A DNA stretch of 64,000 bases, from positions 116,762 to 180,761 of the forward strand of contig JBBQPZ010000007.1 in assembly GCA_038216655.1 (NCBI GenBank). The letters are read 5' to 3'. Shown piece after piece: positions 60,488-64,000 of the stretch. The first letter of the stretch is position 1, and every line of letters begins with the position of its first letter. The DNA is from JAFDWR01 sp038216655. Lineage in GTDB: Bacteria > Armatimonadota > Fimbriimonadia > Fimbriimonadales > Fimbriimonadaceae. A model generated the notes under the pieces. That model did no database searches and was not told the origin of the DNA. It saw only the letters and a program-made list of their open reading frames with translations. The translations under genes were made by a program, and so were the position numbers.

Positions 60488-60578
60488 GGGCGTTGGGTGA
60501 GGGGGCGTCAGGCGTTGGGGCAGAGTCGGTCTGAGCTACGAACTTCAAATCCGGCCCAACGCCCAACGCCTAACGCCC
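60488..60578. repeat. GGCGTTGGG tandem with complementary arm
   Basis: GGGCGTTGGGTGAGG then GGCGTCAGGCGTTGGG (60488-60520) can pair with CCCAACGCCCAACGCC then TAACGCCC (60555-60578). It fills the spacer between the two cyclophilin genes. Shorter GGGCGTTGGGCGTTGAG occurs at 26969. Confidence 0.65.
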
Positions 60579-60584
60579 AGTCTC

Positions 60585-61298
60585 CTATTTCACCGGCCAC
60601 TTGACGATCTTGATCGACTTCACGGTCACCGGATTCTGAGCCGCGCCGGTGCCTTCCTCGCTCGGACGAGCGACGATCTTGTCCGCCACGTCCATGCCGC
60701 TGACGACCTTGCCAAACGCCGTGTACTGACCGTCTAGGCCTGCGTTGTCGCCGACCATGATGAAGAACTGGCTGCCCGCGGAATCCGGGTCCTGGCTTCG
60801 CGCCATGCTCAGCACGCCGCGCGCATGGTGGACATCGTTGAACTCGTTCTTAACGTTGTAACCGGGACCGCCTTGACCCCAAGTGCCCTTATCGCCCTTT
60901 TTGGTATTCGGATCGCCACCCTGGATCATAAAGCCAGGCATCGTGCGGTGGAACTTCGTGTTGTCATAGAACTTCTTGTTCGCGAGTGCGATGAAGTTCT
61001 TGACGTGGTTCGGCGCCTTGTCCGGGAAGAACATGAGTACGATCTTGCCCTCGTCGGTGTCCAGCACCGCCACATCATCACCCACCTTGGGCTTGCGCGC
61101 CGTGGGGTCTTCGGCGGACGTCGACGGGGACTCTGACGCAGCTGGAGTGGCTGAGGGGCTCGCCTCGGGAGTCGGGCTGGCCGCTGGCGTCACCGCAGGC
61201 GAGGTTGAGCTGGAGGCATCCGTCGTGCCCGAGCTGCATCCGAAGGCGACGGCCAGCATGAACGGCGCGAAGAGGGCGAAGAGGTTCGATCGTCTCAT
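60585..61298 (-). CDS. Cyclophilin-type peptidyl-prolyl isomerase lipoprotein
   Basis: A 237-residue lipoprotein. The lipobox AVAFGCSSG follows a hydrophobic N-terminus (LFALFAPFMLAVAFG), then a Ser/Pro/Ala/Thr-rich linker (about 25-65), then a cyclophilin domain with GKIVLMFFPDKAPNHVKNFI, FHRTMPGFMIQGGDPNTKKG, GPGYNVKNEFNDVHHARGVL and SAGSQFFIMVGDNAGLDGQY. It would act in the periplasm or at the surface in protein folding. CATAAT lies 6 nt before ATG (61305-61310). Confidence 0.93.
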   Translation of the reverse strand: MRRSNLFALFAPFMLAVAFGCSSGTTDASSSTSPAVTPAASPTPEASPSATPAASESPSTSAEDPTARKPKVGDDVAVLDTDEGKIVLMFFPDKAPNHVKNFIALANKKFYDNTKFHRTMPGFMIQGGDPNTKKGDKGTWGQGGPGYNVKNEFNDVHHARGVLSMARSQDPDSAGSQFFIMVGDNAGLDGQYTAFGKVVSGMDVADKIVARPSEEGTGAAQNPVTVKSIKIVKWPVK

Positions 61299-61304
61299 GG
61301 GCGA

Positions 61305-61310
61305 ATTATG
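61305..61310 (-). promoter_or_regulatory. Candidate leaderless -10 element (CATAAT)
   Basis: CATAAT on the minus strand ends 6 nt before the start at 61298. Confidence 0.4.
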
Positions 61311-61329
61311 CGCGAACTTTCGGGCGCGA

Positions 61330-61977
61330 TCAGAATTTCCGTTCGAGTTTCATCTGACCATCGTCAATGAGGAGCGGCATTCCTTTCTCGTCGAGATACT
61401 CGGTCGAAATCTTTCCGTCGGCCTGCCGACGGAGAAGATTTGCCGAAACCTTGCGCTTGTCGATCGTGACCGACGACTTACCCAGAAAGGTGATTTTGAT
61501 GTCGTGCCAACGCCCTTTCAGCGTGTCAAACCCCTGATACGAGACCGTCTCGCCTGGCTTGGGCTGAAACGAAATGAACCAACGGTTCGTGGTATCGGCG
61601 ACGTCCAGTTTGCTTGCCCAAGGAATGTTCTTATCGACCGGCTTGCTCTGGCCCTGAACCGCCACACGGACTTTCACGCCGCCGTTGTAGTAGGTGACGG
61701 CGAAAACCGCGGTCTGCCCGCCCTGTTTGATATTGATGTGGGCGTTTACCGGACGGCACTTAGCATCGTAGCGCGTCATGCCATCGATCGTAATGGGCAC
61801 CCCTCCCTGCATGAGGTCAAGCCGAACCTGCGTCATTGCTGTCTTGTCCGGGCTTATGGTCCGCATGGCCGTACCTCCACCGATGACCTTCCCCTGCGCC
61901 GATGCGGTCAGATGAATTGTTTCGGAGAACGCCACCGAAGACGCAGTGACAAGGAGAAGCAAAGTGAGCCGACGCAT
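61330..61977 (-). CDS. Exported protein of unknown function
   Basis: A 215-residue protein with a signal peptide (RLTLLLLVTASSVAFS, cleavage near residue 19). The mature part is beta-rich (AMTQVRLDLMQGGVPITIDG, TRYDAKCRPVNAHINIKQGG, VAVQGQSKPVDKNIPWASKL, VSYQGFDTLKGRWHDIKITF). A lone Cys and no membrane anchor. I recognise no family. TCTAAT lies 5 nt before ATG (61983-61988). It is followed by the cyclophilin lipoprotein 32 bp downstream on the same strand. Confidence 0.75.
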   Translation of the reverse strand: MRRLTLLLLVTASSVAFSETIHLTASAQGKVIGGGTAMRTISPDKTAMTQVRLDLMQGGVPITIDGMTRYDAKCRPVNAHINIKQGGQTAVFAVTYYNGGVKVRVAVQGQSKPVDKNIPWASKLDVADTTNRWFISFQPKPGETVSYQGFDTLKGRWHDIKITFLGKSSVTIDKRKVSANLLRRQADGKISTEYLDEKGMPLLIDDGQMKLERKF

Positions 61978-62609
61978 GGTGGATTAGACGTGGGAAGCGC
62001 TTACGGGATTCGCAGCCGAGGTCGTTATTGGCAATTCGTGATTGGCTACTCGTTACTCGCTATTCGTGATTCGAGAGGGAACGGAAACAAATGGATGCCG
62101 ACACAGTAGCTATGGCTTCCCTCCGAATCACGAATAACCAATCAATGAGGCCTTCGCAAAATTCGGGCTGGGCTGACGAATCACGAAATCGACAACGCCG
62201 TCCCAACTGGTTGACAAAAATCGATCCCCAGTACGTAGAGAGGTGAGTATCAAGAAAGTAGAACTCCAACTCCAACCTTGCCGGATTGCCAACGTGGGTA
62301 AGCAGGTTGAGTGAGTGAAAACTGGAAATCCCGACCGGTAGCTCAGCACGGTCAAGCACGTCGATTCGCACGGAATTCGGTTCCCTCTCCCCCGCACGGC
62401 CTTTGCCATCGCCATAAAGTCCGTCGAGCGGGAGAGGGCTAGGGTGAGGGGGAACTTCGAAGCTCGAATATTGCAAAGACCTCCGTGATTCGCGATTCGG
62501 AAGGGAAAGGGAGGGATGTCGGCAGAGGGATCGGCTTCCTTGCGGATTGCGAATGCCGAATCACCAATAACGAATCGCGCCGACCAAATGCGTCTTAATC
62601 TACAAAGCC
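61978..62609. repeat. Repeat-filled spacer including inverted copy F of the composite palindrome
   Basis: 62365-62500 (minus strand) matches copy E at 996-1127: CGAATCACGGAGGTC then the head and the CCCTCTCCC/GGGAGAGGG palindrome. Around it lie ATTCGTGATTCG short-period tandems (62033-62078), the complement CGAATCACGAATAACC (62126), another GAGGCCTTCGCAAAATTC head (62146-62165) and CGAATCACCAATAACGAATC (62555). No gene is supported. Confidence 0.7.
62596..62601 (+). promoter_or_regulatory. Candidate leaderless -10 element (TAATCT)
   Basis: TAATCT ends 8 nt before the ATG at 62610. Confidence 0.35.
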
Positions 62610-63836
62610 ATGCCGACTCTCTCCGCGCCCGCCATCGAAGCCGTTCGCGCTCGCTTCCCCTCGCTCTCAAACGAATTCGCCTTCATGGACAATGCCGGCG
62701 GTTCCCAAGTGCCCCGTGAGGTTGCAGACGAGATCCGCGACTACATGCTGGGCAGCTATGCGCAGATCGGCGCCGACTACCCCCACTCCCAACGCGCGAC
62801 CGCGACCGTGAACGACGCGCACACCTTCATCGAGACCCTGATGGGCGGCGACGACTCAGGAAGGGCGATCCTAGGCTCATCGACATCGACGCTGATGCGA
62901 ATGCTCGCCGACGCATACGCGCTTATCCTGAGTCCAAGTGACGAGATCATCGTCGCCGAATCCGGGCACGAGGCGAACATCTCCCCCTGGCTCTACCTGA
63001 AGGAGCGCGGATTCACCGTCCGCACCTGGGAAGCCGACCCACAAACCGGCGTGTGCTCCCTGGCCACGCTGAGGAACCTGCTAAGCGAGAAGACCAAGCT
63101 CGTCGCCTTCCCCCACGTCTCCAACATCCTCGGCGGCGTCGAGGATGTTGGACCGTGCGTCGATGCCGTGCACCAAGCTGGGGCGAAAGCGATCGTCGAT
63201 GGCGTCGCCTACGCGCCGCACCTCCCGATGAGCGTCGCAGAGTGGGGCGTGGATTGGTACGTGTTCTCGTGCTACAAGGTCTTCGGCCCCCACATGGCCG
63301 CCCTCTGGGGGACACACGAAGCGATGGCCGAACTGACCGGCCCCAACCACTCAATCGTCCCGCGCACAGAAGTGCCCTACAAGTTCGAACTCGGCGGTGC
63401 CTCGCACGAGGGATGCGCCGCCCTTCTAGGACTTCGCCCCTACCTGGCGTTCCTCGCCGGCACGCCGACCTTCGGTCGAGAATCGGTGGTGAACGGAATG
63501 CTGGCCTCGGAGGCAATGGAACGACCCCTTACGACTCGGTTCCTGGACTTCCTCGCCACCAAGCCGAAGGTCAAAGTGATCGGCCGCGCCGATTCACGCG
63601 AGGGACGCCTCCCGATCCTCGCCTTCACCCACGAAACGGTCGGCACCAAGGAGATCGCGGACACCGCAACCGCGGGCGGATCTTATATGCGTTGGGGCAA
63701 CTTCTACTCGTATCGACTCCTGCAGCGTCTCGGCATCGATCCGACAACTGGCGTCGCCCGGGCGAGCTTTGCCCACTACAACACGCTGGCGGAAGTCGAT
63801 CGCCTAATCGCCTCCCTCGACCGGCTACTGGACTGA
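62610..63836 (+). CDS. Cysteine desulfurase-like class V aminotransferase
   Basis: A 408-residue PLP enzyme of the NifS/SufS-related class V group: VRARFPSLSNEFAFMDNAGG, DDSGRAILGSSTSTLMRMLA, DEIIVAESGHEANISPWLYL, KAIVDGVAYAPHLPMSVAEW (PLP Asp) and the Schiff-base lysine in WYVFSCYKVFGPHMAALWGT, ending GGSYMRWGNFYSYRLLQRLG. A catalytic loop cysteine is not obvious, so it may be a desulfurase-like aminotransferase or lyase rather than an Fe-S enzyme. No suf genes are nearby. Confidence 0.88.
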   Translation: MPTLSAPAIEAVRARFPSLSNEFAFMDNAGGSQVPREVADEIRDYMLGSYAQIGADYPHSQRATATVNDAHTFIETLMGGDDSGRAILGSSTSTLMRMLADAYALILSPSDEIIVAESGHEANISPWLYLKERGFTVRTWEADPQTGVCSLATLRNLLSEKTKLVAFPHVSNILGGVEDVGPCVDAVHQAGAKAIVDGVAYAPHLPMSVAEWGVDWYVFSCYKVFGPHMAALWGTHEAMAELTGPNHSIVPRTEVPYKFELGGASHEGCAALLGLRPYLAFLAGTPTFGRESVVNGMLASEAMERPLTTRFLDFLATKPKVKVIGRADSREGRLPILAFTHETVGTKEIADTATAGGSYMRWGNFYSYRLLQRLGIDPTTGVARASFAHYNTLAEVDRLIASLDRLLD

Positions 63837-63838
63837 TC

Positions 63839-63860
63839 TCCCCTTCCTCTTGCCGGATGA
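63839..63860. repeat. Half of interspersed palindrome (copy C), interrupted by an IS
   Basis: TCCCCTTCCTCTTGCCGG (63839-63856) plus loop bases ATGA equals the reverse complement of the right arm and loop of copy A. The other arm is missing because the IS end begins at 63861. Confidence 0.8.
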
Positions 63861-64000
63861 TGGACTGCTCCCGCTTTTCTGGACACGGAGATGTGTCAGC
63901 ACTGTGATTGTATCGCCTCAGCGAATTGGTCGGGAGCCTTGTAGTCAAGGCTGGAGTGGAGTCGATGCTGGTTGTAGAAGCGGATAAACGCTTCTACGGC
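63861..64000 (-). mobile_element. IS3-family (IS150-like) insertion sequence, one end
   Basis: The terminal repeat starts TGGACTGCTCCCGCTTTT then CTGGACA (63861-63885), like IS150-group ends (TGTACTGCACCC...TTGGAC). A transposase C-terminus follows. The element continues beyond the window. It inserted within the loop of palindrome copy C. Confidence 0.85.
63896..64000 (-). CDS. IS3-family transposase, C-terminal fragment (truncated by window edge)
   Basis: 34 residues: AVEAFIRFYNQHRLHSSLDY then KAPDQFAEAIQSQC and TGA at 63896-63898. This is the classic end of the rve integrase core (FYN-R-HSSL-Y-P--F). The catalytic DDE residues would lie further upstream, outside the window. The frame is open to the edge. 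Confidence 0.88.
   Translation of the reverse strand, partial: AVEAFIRFYNQHRLHSSLDYKAPDQFAEAIQSQC

Overview
The window looks like chromosomal DNA of a high-GC, free-living Gram-negative-type bacterium. The best guess is Armatimonadota, near Fimbriimonas; this is inferred from gene style and no marker phylogeny was run. The reasons are two PEP-CTERM proteins, prepilin-type secreted proteins, a DUF1501 protein, many secreted carbohydrate-active enzymes of planctomycete/armatimonad type, and intergenic regions crowded with palindromic repeats. Genes lie on both strands in short operons, often with ATGA, GTGA or 1-nt overlaps. Many starts have no Shine-Dalgarno but a TAnnnT -10-like hexamer 5-11 nt upstream, which suggests widespread leaderless transcription.

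Layout. 1-5.1 kb: end of a DUF1501 gene, an interspersed palindromic repeat, a 21-bp tandem repeat, a duplicated module of a small unknown gene facing a LuxR-type HTH gene, a HAF-repeat PEP-CTERM protein and a PH-like protein. 5.2-27.7 kb: carbohydrate and metabolic genes (nucleoside hydrolase, six-hairpin glycosidase, CCA-adding enzyme, a degenerate LigD phosphoesterase-like protein, CoA-binding protein, DUF2293 protein, HicB with frameshifted HicA, GH29 fucosidase, metY, GH5, cupin, a 1586-residue glycosidase-esterase fusion, DUF5703 glycosidase). 27.8-33.2 kb: a type II secretion/type IV pilus F protein, a DnaJ-TPR membrane protein, a transposase (RAYT) remnant between two REP-like palindromes, a histidine phosphatase, a GYF membrane protein and a phosphoesterase. 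33.2-41.6 kb: uvrA is split into two genes, one for each ABC module, about 5.3 kb apart. Between them lie a frameshifted PAS histidine kinase flanked by 43-bp direct repeats of the uvrA-C promoter/start, a zinc-phospholipase-like/VWA fusion and a proline-rich membrane protein. 41.7-49.9 kb: Ppx/GppA, a CHASE3 kinase, a ComEA-like protein, and a sugar ABC importer whose binding protein is fused to one permease, then a PEP-CTERM protein. 50-63.8 kb: lepA, a secreted protein plus pseudopilin, a Gfo/Idh/MocA oxidoreductase with an aldo-keto reductase, an S9 peptidase, two cyclophilins, a GNAT acetyltransferase and a cysteine-desulfurase-like enzyme. 63.86 kb to the edge: one end of an IS3-family element inserted in the loop of an interspersed palindrome.

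Functionally the window suggests a polysaccharide degrader: secreted glycosidases and esterases release sugars, a SBP-permease system without its own ATPase imports them, and oxidoreductases process them. The strongest oddities are the split uvrA, the SBP-permease fusion, the palindrome/IS/RAYT ecology and three single-gene frameshifts (hicA, PAS kinase, S9 peptidase N-terminus). The frameshifts may be real decay or assembly indels.
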